The position numbers and the translations under genes were made by a program. Shown piece after piece: positions 1-12,265 of a stretch of DNA of 64,000 nt. Every line of letters begins with the position of its first letter. Position 1 is the stretch's first letter. The stretch spans positions 248,001 to 312,000 of the forward strand of contig JAHLKI010000029.1 in the NCBI GenBank assembly GCA_025602905.1, given 5' to 3'. Under the pieces are notes generated by a model. It made no database searches, was not told where the DNA came from, and saw nothing but the letters and a program-made list of their open reading frames with translations. The DNA is from Phlyctochytrium arcticum. Lineage: Eukaryota; Chytridiomycota; Chytridiomycetes; Chytridiales; Chytridiaceae.

Positions 1-620
1 AGTACCAGTTTGTTGTTGTCTGTCCCGGTCTGCCTCAGTTGTTGGGCTTCAAGTCATCTTTAGAAAAGTATCCCTACACACCAAAGTACATCACAAAGTC
101 CTCCCCCTCTTTGCTTACTTTGTGGACCGGATTATTGCGGGGTGACGGGTGTTACAATATCCTCATGCAACGTCTTCAAAGCAACCCTGGCACCATTTCC
201 AGTTAAGATGAGAAGCTGTGGGAGGGCAAGGCGACTCTCCTCGAACGTGAAGCCATAACGGATGCTTTGGGACGCTCGAAAGCCATGCATCGCCATCTGC
301 AGCCGTTCTGCGCTGGTCTTGTCCTTTCCTTTGCTTCATGTCCATTTTGCACTTTTTGTATGGCAACACGGTGCAGGAGGTTGAGATCATAGCATGGATG
401 GACGCTTTTATCCATACTCTCCATGGCCCGGTAAAACTCTCGGTCGTTAGTGAGAGTACAGATCATATTTGCATCGTCGTTCCCACGCTTCTGACAGTCG
501 GAACGCGAATGACACTGTGTCGATTGTCATGGCAACAGGAAATGATCATTGAATTCCGGCGGATCTTGTTCACACTTCACAGCGACAATTTTGGCACACC
601 TTGTCTCCATTACTCAAACA
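1..620. other. Upstream region without a recognised gene
   Basis: No reading frame here resembles a known protein on either strand. The last 100-200 bases should hold the promoter and leader of the MAM33 gene that starts at 621. A pyrimidine-rich stretch lies shortly before its start codon, but I see no convincing TATA box. The left part may be the flank of a gene outside the window. Confidence 0.4.
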
Positions 621-1553
621 ATGCTTTTCCGTTCAGCACTCCGAACTGCCAGTCTTGCCCGATATGCCGCGCGGCCCCTTTTGGTCGCCAGGCCGGTTGC
701 CCCTCTCCGAACGTTCACCGCTTCCGTCTTCCCGCGAATGAGCCACGGCTCTGTTGACCGAGACCTGGAGACGAAATTGTCGGAAGAATTGGCCTATGAG
801 AAGGAGAACGTTCCAACCACAGAGACCCCTGAGTTCCTGAAGGAGTTGCAAGAGGCTGGAGTCTGGAAGATTGAGGATAAGTCGGGAGAAAAGGAAGTCG
901 CACTTACCCGTCAGTTCGGCAACGAAAAGTAAGAATTCTTGGGGGGCGTCTTTGAGCAAATGAGACCGGCCGACTCATTTTGTGTTGGTTTCAGGATTAC
1001 TCTTCTTTTCAGTACCGATGCTTTGGTGGAAGCACAAGAAGAATTGGATGAAGAACAACCGGAGCAGGTGAGTAACGAAGAAATTGTGTACTCGGTACAT
1101 TTGACATTTTAATGACATACCTTTATTGCAGGATGAGTCCCTGCCCGTCAATCTGTCGGTCATTATTCAGAAACAGGTTCGTTTGCGGAATACGCAGTAA
1201 TATTTCCCGCTTCTCATCCATTTCAATTTGTGTTTCTACAGGATGCCGGTGCCCTAGACATCTCCGTCACTGCGCAAGAAGGTTCTTTCTTCATCGAAAG
1301 TGTAGCATACTCCCCTTCATCATCGTTGGTGGTGGACACATCTGCTGAAGGTGACTGGCAACGGCGTGGTCGCTTCGGCGGCCCCGTTTTCGCCGATTTG
1401 GATGAAAATCTTCAAGACCTCTTCCACAGCTACCTTGAGGAGCGTGGTTTGGATGCCAAACTTGCTACCTTCATCCCTCAGTATGTCGAACACAAGGAGC
1501 AAGTCGAGTACACCTCCTGGCTGTCTCAGGTCGCCAAATTCATCAAGAAGTAG
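621..1553 (+). CDS. MAM33: Mitochondrial acidic matrix protein MAM33 (p32/C1QBP family)
   Basis: Four exons, 621-928, 995-1067, 1132-1176 and 1242-1553, join in frame to 245 codons plus stop. The start ATG at 621 opens a typical mitochondrial presequence: Arg- and Ala-rich, without acids for about 45 residues, and containing RTFTAS. The mature part is strongly acidic and has the family pattern, including NVPTTETPEFLKEL near the front, then DISVTAQEG and GPVFADLDENLQDLFHSYLEERG in the last exon, and a C-terminus WLSQVAKFIKK. MAM33/p32 proteins form doughnut-shaped trimers in the mitochondrial matrix and support mitochondrial ribosome function and respiration. The length is close to that of the yeast protein (about 266 residues). 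All three introns have canonical GT..AG ends and are about 65 bases. Identification is firm; the trimer and role are family knowledge. Confidence 0.95.
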
Positions 1554-1817
1554 AGTCAAATTAGTTTCCTGGCGCATTCTTTTTTTAATTATTTTCATCA
1601 CATTTTCATTCATAACAACATATCCACAATCACATCGTGTTTCCCACCCTTCGATATCATCACTGTTTGTGTCAGCGTTGGATCTGTCATCTGAAGTAGA
1701 GAAAGCCAGGATCGGGAAACATACAAAAATGGCATATAATGGCTGCTCAACATCACATGAAGGTAAACTAGTAAGCTGAACAGACGATAAAAAGTATGTG
1801 GTACTATAGCATTCATA

Positions 1818-4800
1818 TCAAAATCGCATCTGAAGTCAACCCATCTTCAGAGAGTGTTTCGGTCAAAGAAGACTTCTCCGTTCCAGAATTGGAGTCTGTA
1901 AACAGACCATCCACTATGACCAGCGTTCAGTTAGTTGTTCGCAACGCAAGTCATGTTGCATAGTCATCATACCTTCTTGAAGCAACTCTTGGTCATCTTC
2001 AGCGTCTTCCTTCTCCTCCTCGTCCACTTCCTGGGTGACATCTGAGGATTCTGACTTTTTACCGTCTACCACCTTCCCGCGTTTGCTGCCCATCCACTTC
2101 AACCCGCCTGACCATATGGACTCTGCGAGTTCCTTGCTCGGAGGTGCAGTAACCTGAACAGCTTCCCGTTCTTTCAGCACGATGCTCTTGGGGAACCCCT
2201 GTTCGAAATAATCGACAAGATAATCTTCTCCCAAAATCAGCTCTCGGAAGGTTGATACTGAGATCTTCACTCCGTCGGGTGTTGTAGTTGTAGTATCGGC
2301 TGGATCAGACAGAGTAAGTGTGAATGCCCGGTTCATTAAGCTTGATACAGCCCCCAAATGCTTGTCGCCTTCTTCACGACGCAGAAGGAACAACAAGCTC
2401 TCGGACAGACGGATGATTTCTTCTTTTGTAATGGATCCATCATGATCCTCGTCATGAATGTCAAAGAAAAGGTTTAGACGGGTCATCATGTCACTATGAA
2501 TCAGCTTTCCCAATCCGGTGACGATATCTTGAAATGTAGCCAATCCATCGTGGTCCGCATCGAACAGGTTGGAAAATAAGCTATGCAGGAAACCACCTGG
2601 TTCTGTTGATTTGGTCGTGGTGCCATCGTTATCCTTCTTTGCCCATTCCGCTAAGCGCACCATGAATAATTGAAACTGATCAACGTCCATCTTATCCACT
2701 GTCTTCTTTTGCGCATCGCTTCTGCCGTAGTAAAGCACGCTGAAGTATTCATCGCATAGGAACAGTAGCTCTTCCTTGGAAAATCGAGACGTGTGGTTTA
2801 AATTTCGGATCACGCTGCGCTTAGCGTACAGGTCCAGTCCTTGTACAACCTTCAGCTGAAGGGTTTTGCGCAAATCTACAATCAGATCGTGTGTGATGCT
2901 TTGAAATTCTCGGTACGCAGTCTGATATTTGAGTGGTAAGAAAGTTGTTGACCACTTTGAAAAATAAACTCTGTAACGTTGGGCTTACCAAGATCAATTG
3001 GTTGAATTTGCTAATGTTTCGAGTTTTCTTTTGGTCGTCATTGTGGACCATCTCGCCCAATGTGGCGAAATATGCCTTGAGCACATTCCTAAAAAAACCT
3101 TAGCGTGGTTACGTTCAAGAAGAAACGCAAAGTTTCCTTACATCAATTCACCATCGTCTTTCACCTTCATGATGGCATCGCCGTTGATTTTCAAAATGGC
3201 AAGTCTGTACGTTGGGTTAATACTGTATTACGCCATTCAGGCACACCGAAACGCTACCCTATTTGAAAGAACACCTGCAAGAAAAACATCAGAAGAGCAT
3301 TGCTTTTGCGTCTCATTTCCATCTTACCTTTGGCCCCTCCATAAAGAAGCAGTCCATGATGCGCAACGCGTATGGAAGTGGTAGTGAATTTATATATAAA
3401 CTCAAAAACCAGGGCAAGCATGCCACGGAAAGCTGGATCTCGTATTTCTTGAAGTGGTCCGACATGATAGGCATGAATCTTGCAACCTTCCCAGGCAGTG
3501 AGAAGATGTTCAGAATGTAAATGAAAATGCAAAGAATCTTACCAGTGTCTCGAATACATGATTGTCGACCACTGCTCCAACCATGTTCGTTCTAAAGCAC
3601 ACATCTTAGCATGTGGTTTACCAAAAGCAGGATGCAATTGGACTAACGTGTAGTATCCGGGCAGCATTCTGTCGCATAATATGGTCAAAATCCAGAATGC
3701 TTGTTCCTCTGTGAGGTAAATGAGCAAGACGCTGACTACGATGTTCATCGCTTGGCAGTATCCAATCTCGGGTTCTGGAAAAAGTCGTTACTATCGATGT
3801 TTGACTTTTCCTAGATGATGCAAACGGTACCATGCCACGAATATGCCTCTTGATGGGAAAGGGAAAGCTCAGAAAAAGAGCAATTTTGCACGTACGATTA
3901 TAACAACTTACATATAAAACACGCCGTAGAGCTGAAATGCCCTCTTCTGTTTGGTATCTGCATAACAATTGGTAAGGCTCATGATATGCAGCAAATGTCG
4001 CTTGAATCAATGAATTACCCATTGTACTCGGGCAAACTCCTGCAGAACAAATATCAGCACCCAAAAACATGTTGTGCACTGTTGGTCCTACCGATTGAGA
4101 TCCTTTTCAATTTCCTCCATTGACAGCGACATAGTGCCAGCATGATCTCGGTGCAGTTGGTCATAGTAGCCAACGTTCAAATATCTGAGCGAAAAACATT
4201 AGCACCGATTCCCGGAGCGATTGCGAGCAACAATGTACCTCTTGTGGATGGCTCCACAGCAAACTTCCCAAATCTCGCCTACATCGAAATTAAGAGAAGT
4301 CTATAAATGCCATGCTTTTGTAATACGAACCACGCAGGGCGTTTGGCAGCCCAATCCGGACCAATTTGATAAAGGTGGGTAGTCGGATCAACGTCAAGTT
4401 GCGCCCAAACTCTGCAAACAGGTTATGTGTAAGTCCGAGATACCCTCACACAACTACACAGGGCAACCGTACCTCGGAAATACGCTACCCAGTATCGCAA
4501 TTTGTTCTTCTCACTCACTCTACGAATCAGTTTGTTAACAAAGATAAATCAGATTTCCAAAGTATGGCAAACCTTTTGCCGTCGACAAAGCCATATTTCA
4601 ACCCAAGACCACCGATTTCTACATCCTTTCCGTTCAGTAGTTCTTCGGATGGGCAGGTGGCCAGGAAAGGCTTCAGCTGCTTCATCAGGCCCACATGTGC
4701 TTGCAATCTGTCGCGCAACGTGGAGCAAAACTTGTCTACGACCGCCTTCTCGCTCGTCATTTGCAGTTGTAGCTTCAGCTGATGGCGAACTGTGATTGCA

Positions 4801-6326
4801 ATACTTGAGACACCCGTATTTATCTTCTCCACCCGTATGATCGCGAAAAATGGAAGCACCATATAGCATTGGTATTTTGCGGTGGATGAGAAACATAAAT
4901 ATGTTTCAGAAAGAAAAACACGGCCGACAAAATTTGTTTTCGTCCCAGATATTGCGCATATCGCATTGATTTCTTCCAATTGAGTTTCATTGGAGGGAAG
5001 ATTGAAAGCTGTCTGCAAACGCAAGTTCCTTTTTTGTTCCTCAAAGCTCTGCTTTAAAGGTCGGCCGAGAACACCTCCTCCCGCTGTTGGCGACGTGCCC
5101 TCCATTTTTAAAGCGTTCATTTGATCTTGTAGTGAAAGGCCAGGTGCGGGATCGGTCACAGTGTTTTTCAGTAGTTTTTGCATTGCAATGTTGGTTAGAT
5201 GCTCCAATAAGTCAAATGTCTCGTCTCGGTGGAAAAGGTTGGAAAAGACATGCTAGGGCGGGATCATGTGAATAACGACAACAGAGTGCGCGTTTCCCCG
5301 CATACCAACCTCTGCCTTATTCCGCATCTTAATTCTGATAGCATCCGCAAAGACACCTCGTTTAGACTTGTCCCTTGCCAATTCTTCGATGTCCTTCAGC
5401 TCGATCATTACTTTCGTTTCAACTCCAAACACCAGAGAGTAAAAGCATAGATGTGACATGGACAAGTACATCCATCCCTGGTTCAGTAGTTTTTTGTGAT
5501 ATGAGCAGCTGTAGACTAAAGCATTGACGATGAGACTCCTGTAAACATTGGATTTCGAACTTGACCGTACAGTTTACCAGCCTCTCCTCCTCAGGTAGCG
5601 AAAAGCTTTGTCGCCACGATCTAGCAGCCGCCCGAAATTTCGCGTCTGCAGACTTTTCATCCGTATCGCGATCTACTCACAAATGTCAATCAAGCATGAT
5701 TCTAAGGTACTAATGGCGGCGTCGAGATACCTTCACTTGTGACTAATGACTGTAATTTGGAAACCACATATGCTTCCTTTTCCGACGCGTTTTCCAGCTC
5801 GACCACTCCAGGAACAAGGTTTTCTGTAAGAGAAGAGTTAGTTCCTTTGGAACTGGTGATCAATCCACGTTGTTGATTTGAAATACCTTCAATGAACGTC
5901 CAATCCTTCTCCGCAGCTTTCAGTGTGTCAGCTGCCTGTATGTCGCCAGGGATCAGTCAACGACCATGCTCGCAGCCCGTGCACGATGGATCATACCGCT
6001 ATCATATGCCCCATGTCAACATTGTCGAAGCTCTTGAGGACGATACGAAACGGTGGCTGCTTGGTTTCTAAACTACGCGCAGGCAGCTGTCGTTAAAACC
6101 TGGCCTACTTGGGCGTGTCCAACGAAAAGCTTACACATTCTGTATGGTGGCCCATAATGATTTGAGTGCCGTGCCTTCCTGCTCTTTGAGCTTTTGCAGT
6201 GAAAACAGGTCGGTTTCCTATACAACAAGGAGTGTGAGTAAACATCAAAAGCTGTGAGAGTTTGAAGCATACCTTAAGAACTTCCCAATACGACGAATAG
6301 TCGACCACTGACGGTAGACATAGCAT
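1818..6326 (-). CDS. Rab GTPase-activating protein with GRAM, TBC and EF-hand domains (TBC1D8/9, yeast Mdr1/Gyp2 type)
   Basis: A long intron-rich gene. The ATG at 6326 opens an 18-codon first exon (6273-6326), and the last exon probably ends at 1818-1820. In order it encodes an N-terminal segment with [16 protein letters not shown], a first GRAM domain ([14 protein letters not shown] then [15 protein letters not shown], about 5250-5620), a second GRAM domain (about 4530-5200), and a TBC domain (about 3000-4200). The C-terminal part has two EF-hand loops, [12 protein letters not shown] and [12 protein letters not shown]. Both TBC catalytic fingers are present: the Arg finger in IEKDLNR and the Gln finger in IGYCQAMN. 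These proteins stimulate GTP hydrolysis on Rab GTPases in membrane traffic; the EF hands suggest calcium responsiveness. Two internal exons are only 16 and 17 bases long (3831-3846 and 3258-3274). Not every splice site was fixed, but family and span are secure. Confidence 0.9.
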
Positions 6327-6486
6327 TATGTATCCGTTCAAGCGCTAAATTTGGGTTGATATCGTTCGTCTTCCTGTGATGTGAAGTGATTTCGCCGGGC
6401 GGCGGCAGGCGAACGTTTTGCTTACGCTCCGAGTCTCGTCCAGGCTGCAAACTCGCGATCAGTTCCGCCCAATCAAACTTTGGAGA

Positions 6487-7534
6487 ATGGATGAACCACG
6501 TATACCAGTTACGGTGTTTACAGGCTTTTTGGGTGCGGGGAAGACCACTTGCATTATCTCGCTAATCAAACGGCTCCCAAAAGATTACAATGTGGTTCTA
6601 CTCAAAAATGAGTTCGGCGACGTTGCTGTTGATAGTGAATTGGCGAAAGAATCCAATATCGCAGTAACAGAAATGTTGAACAACTGCCTGTGCTGCGTTC
6701 TGGTTGGCCAAATGAAGAATGCTCTTGAAGAGATCAAGGGTACGTCAGACTATTGATTCACATAGCCTGACTAGTGTCGCTCACACTCGATTTACAGAAA
6801 AGATGAACCCATCGCGAATCATCATAGAGGCCTCTGGTACGGCCTTTCCGGCTCCTATAGCATGGCAAATCCGACAAATTCCATTCCTGACTCTAGATGC
6901 AATTGTCACCGTAGTGGATTGCATTAACTTCAAAGGTTATGATGACGTGAGCGTCACTGCCAAGATGCAAGCGCAATACACGGATCTGATCATGTTGAAT
7001 AAGCACGAGGACGTTTCTGAGCATGCATTGGACACGGTGATTGATCGAATCAACGATCTCAACACCGACACGCCAAAGATCAAAGTGGATCGAGTAAAGG
7101 GAATTGATCCAGAATTGGTTTTTGGCATTGATAGCGCACTTTTTGCTTTGGAAACAAAGGATAAAGACGAACGAGATTGGGGTCATCTGGACAAAGAACA
7201 CATGCATGAAGAGACCAAGTCCACTTTGATTGAAAAGTTCACCGGATCAGAAGAGGATTCGAGCTCTACACTAAACAAAGACGCGCTCAACTTTATTTTG
7301 GAGAAAATGGATCCCGAGTACGTGTACCGTATCAAAGGCATTGTCCGTCTTTCGACGACTGACTCTGCAGAGTCCGCGCAAGAGCTGTTTATCCTGAATT
7401 GGGCATTTGGGCGACACGAGCTCACTCCAATAACAAGAGCCGTGTTTGCGGACGTGCTGGTCAGATTAAATGTGATTGGAATAGCCGGAATGGAATCGCA
7501 TGTACAGAGATTGAAGGCCGCGCTTGGTGTATAG
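6487..7534 (+). CDS. CobW/COG0523-family metal-chaperone GTPase
   Basis: Two exons (6487-6739 and 6798-7534) give 329 residues. The ATG at 6487 is chosen because translation enters the G domain within a few residues and no upstream in-frame ATG exists. The P-loop GFLGAGKT lies near residue 13-20. The signature CXCC motif appears as NCLCC about 70 residues in, followed by EASGTAFPAP, a typical switch-region sequence, and by LNKHEDVS, the guanine-specificity segment (NK-D type). The C-terminal CobW_C domain is compact (YVYRIKGIVRL..QELFILNWAFGRHELTP). The family comprises GTP-dependent chaperones that insert metals, often zinc or cobalt, into client proteins. The METAP1-binding CPELVPI motif of animal ZNG1 is not seen, so the client is unknown. 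It starts about 160 bases from the divergent TBC gene, so the two may share a promoter region. Confidence 0.92.
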
Positions 7535-7794
7535 ACTAGCACATGTCTCGTTGTACCTGTATCCTCGCCGGGTTGGGTAAGACTTGATTGTTCCTTGCGA
7601 ATGCGACATGACAGAGTATTACCGGCCAGAACTTCAAGTATCTAGATTAGTGTAGTCTATGCATTTCCAATTCGTTGTTTCGACCTGCCGGCCACACATA
7701 GTAAGGCCGTAAGGATGTGGAGATTTTAGACTGATTCATAATTTAAGTTTGTATGTACAAATAAAGTAATCTAAGGCGTCTAGGCAAAATAGAG

Positions 7795-8783
7795 CTAATC
7801 TACCTGTTTCGACTTTTTATTCTTCTTTCTGAGATCCTTGTCTGACGAGGGAGTATCTGAACTGGTTCCTGCCTTGGTCTTCACTTTCTTCTCCTTCTTC
7901 TCCTTCTTCTCCTTCTTTTTCTCCTTCTTGCTCTTTTTGATCTTCCTATCAACGGCAGTGGGATCAGCACTCCGAGACTTGCGCTTTTTGCCAACTGACG
8001 AAATTTCCGTCGTGCTGTCGACGATTTGGGTAATGGAGGCGGTCTTCGTAACCACCTGCTCCTTCTCAGCGTCCTTTGTTGTCTCCGTGGTTGAGCGCAC
8101 AAACGCAGATATGGAAGATGTATGGAATACGACGGGTTTGGGCATACCACTGACTGGTTCATTGCTTCCTGAGAAGCCCAGGCCAAAAGACGCCATTTCA
8201 GAAACTTCAGTCATCGTCGTTCCGTTTTCCTTGTTGGATTCTTCAAGATCTGACTTTTCACCGATTCCAATCTCCTTGATGACATCTCCTTTTACTCCAA
8301 AAATCATTTGAAGGTCTTTGGCATCATAATTTGAAACGAGTTTGTTGCGAACAAACTTTCGACGATGGTATAGCCGTCCGGGTGCCCGCGCAGTCTCGAC
8401 GGTGGTTTCTGAGGTCGTTTCAATGCTAGTGGTATCGGCAGCGGCATTGCTGTTCAAGCTCGACAGTATATCATCAAAGGCGTTCTGATTGCCCAGCCAG
8501 TTATCCACATTGCGCTTGTCCGCCCCCAAGCCCAGGTTATCCTCCTTCAGCCGTACTTTTACGTGTGAGACTTCACCATCCTCCTTCACACCAAGACCTT
8601 TCCCATCGGCCCACCCCATTTTGCTGAGCATACGAAAGCCAAAGTTGTTGACGTCTTTTTTGAGAATATTATGTAAGTAAATGCAAACGAAGGTGGAAAG
8701 GAGGACTAGCTACCATTCTTCCAGTTTTTGTTCTGAGGATCAGAGCCTATGCGTTGCTTATTGCGTGCTCCTGCAAGTCCCAT
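7795..8783 (-). CDS. PXR1: PXR1/PINX1-type G-patch protein
   Basis: Two exons (8714-8783 and 7795-8654) join in frame to 309 residues. The short first exon encodes MGLAGARNKQRIG, the conserved start of PINX1/PXR1 proteins, and leads over the intron into the G-patch (MLSKMGWADGKGLG then NLGLGADKRNVDNWLG). The middle is low-complexity and rich in Ser, Thr and Glu. The C-terminus has a long Lys/Glu tract (KKEKKKEKKEKKEKK) followed by a basic tail, as in yeast Pxr1 with its KKE/D domain. The family acts in rRNA and snoRNA maturation in the nucleolus by activating the helicase Prp43 through the G-patch; yeast and human members also inhibit telomerase. Identification rests on the N-terminus, G-patch and Lys-rich tail. 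Confidence 0.93.
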
Positions 8784-9005
8784 TGTGTGAGTTGTTCGTT
8801 GGTCAAAAATTTACGAAACGCAGGCGAAAAATTCCCGAAGTTCCCAAGCTCTTGTCAGTGAGTGGCTGTGTGTTTGATGGAACTTGATGCCACTTGGTGA
8901 CTTGCAAGTTTTGAAAGTTCAAGGCAGAATTAGCAGATCGTTTATACTTTCTTGTATGACTTTGCAAAGGCCATAGGCCGAAAATTGCACTCGACATAGG
9001 TTCTG

Positions 9006-11579
9006 ATGGCCGCGGACGGACGGCAATCTCAAGAGCAGTCGGATCGTCTGGTCGCCGCATATTTGAAAAGTCGAGGTATTACCGTCAGCCAGACTTGCAA
9101 TTCGCCTTCCTAACGCCGTATAATGAAGGATATCGTAATGCCGAGTCTTTATTCCGCAAAGAAGCCAATGTTGCCAGCACGGATAGTCCCGTCCTTCCGG
9201 ACGTGATCAAGGGCGAAGCGTCAATACCAGAATTTATCCTGTTCTACAATGAGGCCGAAGCTAGCAACCCCAACGCATACGAAAGGAGTTATGAGAGGCT
9301 CCGCAAATGGATAGACGATTCAATAGAAAAGTACAAGGTACGTCCACACTCTTTACCAGAGATGCAGAAAAGACGTATTAGAGGGATGACTGATCCCAAT
9401 TTGAAATCGGCAGATGGAATTACGTGGGGTGCTCCTTCCACTCTTTGTGCATGCCTACCTGGACTTGGTTGCAAGGAAGCTGCAGGGTCGAGGTAAGACT
9501 CAGTCTAGCGCCTCTATAGTATCGTTGCCATTCAGCTAATCTGTCACACAAGCAAAGCATTTCTTAGAACATTTTCGATCGGATCATACGGAATTGCATG
9601 GCCAAGATATGGCGCGTCTCGCAGCGATCACAGAGCCTCAACACATTGCCGAGAGTGATTTGGCGCAAAACTACCGCAACAATCGATACGGGATTCGAAT
9701 GAGTCGGTATTCATTTGAGCTGCTGATCTCGTTCCTGCAAGATAGCAAATTCATGCTTTTGCTGCGGATCGTGAATGAGCATATCACCATCATCAGTATG
9801 TCTTGCTTGTGTGAACAACGGAACACCCGTAATATACTGATCCAAAGACTAGTTACATCAGCCGAGCCCGAAAGTCGGGATGAGGCTGCAGCAAACGAGG
9901 AACCTGCCGGACTTATTTACCAGACGGAACAAGTGGAGCAGTTTAATCAGCAGCCTGTGTCATTGGGTCTTTTACCTCCAGATATGACATTTGTTGCAGA
10001 GCAGGAGCGTGTCATCAAGGAGGAGGTAAGGGGAGTCTTTCTGCCGAGGTTGCTATTGCAGGTTTTAAACTCTTTTCAGAACGCAGGTGATGCCCCTGAG
10101 CTCTTGGAGGAGCTGAAAAAGGTCAAAATTGAGAACGCTGGAGAACCCCCAACCGTACTCCCTCCAAGGTATTTATTTTCTTGATATGTGGATTGGGACC
10201 CCATCCTAAAGCAGAGTCTATTCAGGAAACTTGTAGATGTACAGGCCTCTATAAAGGCCCTGCGAGAATCCATCAAACGGGTTGCTGTAAGCAAGACGTC
10301 CCCACCATCGATATGCTGTTACACATTTCACAATACTGCTGGGAGGTATGTACCACTCGTGACCAGCAGAAGCGGAGAACTCGTTGCTAAAGCTGCTTTC
10401 TCATTCGCAGCTTGCAAACGCTTGAAATAACGGATGATGTCAAAATTGTGGCTGGAGGCTTTTCAAATTCACAAATCCGTCTCTGGAATATTACAGACTT
10501 GGAGAGTAAAGATGGCTGTAAGTTTATGATCTCACACCTATTTAATGCGTGTCAATTAATTTCTGCGGGATACATCAGCCAATGTGCAAACAAGTCCAGA
10601 CACACCTGGTTCCCGTGACCGGTTGATTGGCCACTCAGGTCCCGTTTATGGTCTGAGTTTTAGTTCGGACCAGCGGTATCTCGTCAGTTGCTCCGAAGAT
10701 AAGACTGGTAGGATTTCGTACAACATTGTCTTGTACTTACCCTTGGCTGACGGTTGTGCATAGCGCGGCTATGGAGTATGGACACTATGAGCAATTTAGT
10801 CTGCTACAAGGGACACAATTACCCAGTGTGGGATGTTGACTTTAGCTCTTACGGATGGTATTTTGCCACTGCGTCGCACGACAAGACTGCTCGGCTGTGG
10901 AGCTGTGATCATATTTTCCCTTTGCGGATTTTTGTCGGTCATCTTGCAGATGTTGATGTGAGTTTCTTGGCCTGAGGAGGAGACGGCGATTTGTTTAACG
11001 CATTATTTCTGAAGACGGTCCGATTTCACCCCAACTCGCGATACATAGCGACGGGATCGCGCGACCAAACGGCACGTCTATGGGACGTGCAGAAAGGTGC
11101 TTGCGTTCGACTCTTTAAGGGGCATCAGGGTGATGTCAACACGCTGGCGATTTCTCCTGATGGAAAGTTTTTGGCTTCAGCAGGTAATTTTCCCATTTCC
11201 CATCCATACTCTAATGGCGTGCCGCTAATAACAACGCTCTGTCCAACTAGGAGAAGACCACCGTATCGCTCTCTGGGATATTGGGTCTGGGAGACGGATC
11301 AAGACCATGACGGGACATACGTCCACTATACACTCGCTTACTTTTACGGCGGACGGCAATGCACTGGCATCGGGGGGTGCGGACAATACCGTGCGAGTAT
11401 GGGACGTTAAACGCGCGGAAACATCCGCTTCATCGGTCATCACCCATAGTGGCAGCGGTGGTGCCAACCCCGACAGTTCTCTGATTGGGGCCTACCACAC
11501 CAAACGGACGCCCATTTTCAAGGTCAAATTTGCCCGGAGTAATATCCTCCTTGCGCTGGGGGCCTTTGTGGTGGATTAG
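9006..11579 (+). CDS. TAF5: TAF5, WD40 subunit of TFIID (and SAGA)
   Basis: Twelve exons (9006-9075, 9129-9337, 9414-9492, 9553-9795, 9853-10025, 10080-10168, 10226-10345, 10411-10517, 10579-10707, 10764-10957, 11015-11183, 11251-11579) join in frame to 636 residues. The N-terminus holds a LisH motif split by intron 1 ([19 protein letters not shown]), then the TAF5 NTD2 domain ([32 protein letters not shown]). The second half is a seven-bladed WD40 propeller with clear repeats ending in [21 protein letters not shown] and DNTVRVW. TAF5 scaffolds TFIID with histone-fold TAFs and is shared with SAGA in fungi. Its length is shorter than human TAF5 (800) and similar to fungal TAF5. Almost every blade is interrupted by a short intron. 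The exon 6/7 join is the least certain, although frame and consensus agree. Confidence 0.95.
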
Positions 11580-11758
11580 CTGGATCCTTAAACCTATTTC
11601 TTGTACATATTCCCCAGTTTCTTCGAAAATGGTCCAACGAGTCTTCCAAATTCCAAAAAATAAAGTTTCCATTCAGTTAGGGTTGTGACGTCAATAAAGA
11701 ACACGGCCTCTTTCGCTCAGCACCATCTTCCAGCTCATCTTCATCTTCATCTCGACAA

Positions 11759-11803
11759 ACTCATCTAAATCCTCACAACATACTCATCTAAATCCTCACA
11801 ACA
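11759..11803 (+). repeat. Two-copy 23-base direct repeat in the 5' leader
   Basis: The unit ACTCATCTAAATCCTCACAA occurs twice head to tail with a 23-base period, at 11759 and 11782, directly before the ATG at 11807. The repeat is CA/CT-rich and G-free, like the unstructured leaders of highly translated fungal mRNAs. A functional role is only an inference. Confidence 0.8.
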
Positions 11804-11806
11804 AAC

Positions 11807-12265
11807 ATGTCTGCTCAACAACCACTTCTCGACTCGGAACACGGCCAGCAGGTCACTGACCGTGGCCTGATGCAAGACATTCAGAAGTCATTCACCGCAG
11901 AGGGCAACCATACAGGAACCAAGACAGCCGGCGGTATCCTTGGCGCGGTCGCCGTTGCCGGAGTTGGATACCTGGCCTATGATCAGTGGTTGAAGCACAA
12001 CGGAAAGTCTGATTCCGACGGCGCAAAGGACGAGTTCCAAAAGCACAAGATCCAACAAGAGGGAGGCGGTGCTGCTGCTGCCATCAAGCAGAACCTTGGC
12101 ATGGGTAGCTCTGGCCACGAGGAGAAGAAGCACAAGAGCGAAGGCAAGGACAAAAAGGATAAGAAGGACAAGAAGGACAAGAAGGATAAGAAACACAAGA
12201 AGGATCACAAGGACAAGAAGGACGGCGACAGCAGCTCTTCTTCCTCCTCCTCCGACTCTGATTAA
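11807..12265 (+). CDS. Small membrane protein with a glycine-rich helix and a lysine-rich, serine-tailed C-terminus
   Basis: An intronless 152-residue reading frame starting at the ATG at 11807, behind a CA-rich leader. Residues about 1-40 are polar. Residues about 43-60 (GGILGAVAVAGVGYLAYDQW) form a hydrophobic, Gly-zipper-like helix long enough to cross a membrane. The C-terminal third is built from repeated Lys-Asp-Lys-Lys units and closes with an acidic Ser tract (eight Ser followed by DSD), which looks like a casein kinase 2 target. I do not recognise the family. Fungal glycine-zipper proteins of unknown function share the hydrophobic segment, but that is only compositional. The simple repeats and position are compatible with an abundant, stress- or membrane-associated protein; function is unknown. 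Confidence 0.75.
   Translation: MSAQQPLLDSEHGQQVTDRGLMQDIQKSFTAEGNHTGTKTAGGILGAVAVAGVGYLAYDQWLKHNGKSDSDGAKDEFQKHKIQQEGGGAAAAIKQNLGMGSSGHEEKKHKSEGKDKKDKKDKKDKKDKKHKKDHKDKKDGDSSSSSSSSDSD

Noticed and set aside
7880..7930. Repetitive CTTCTCCTTCTT tract as a possible microsatellite
   Set aside because: It encodes the Lys/Glu-rich tail expected for PXR1 proteins.
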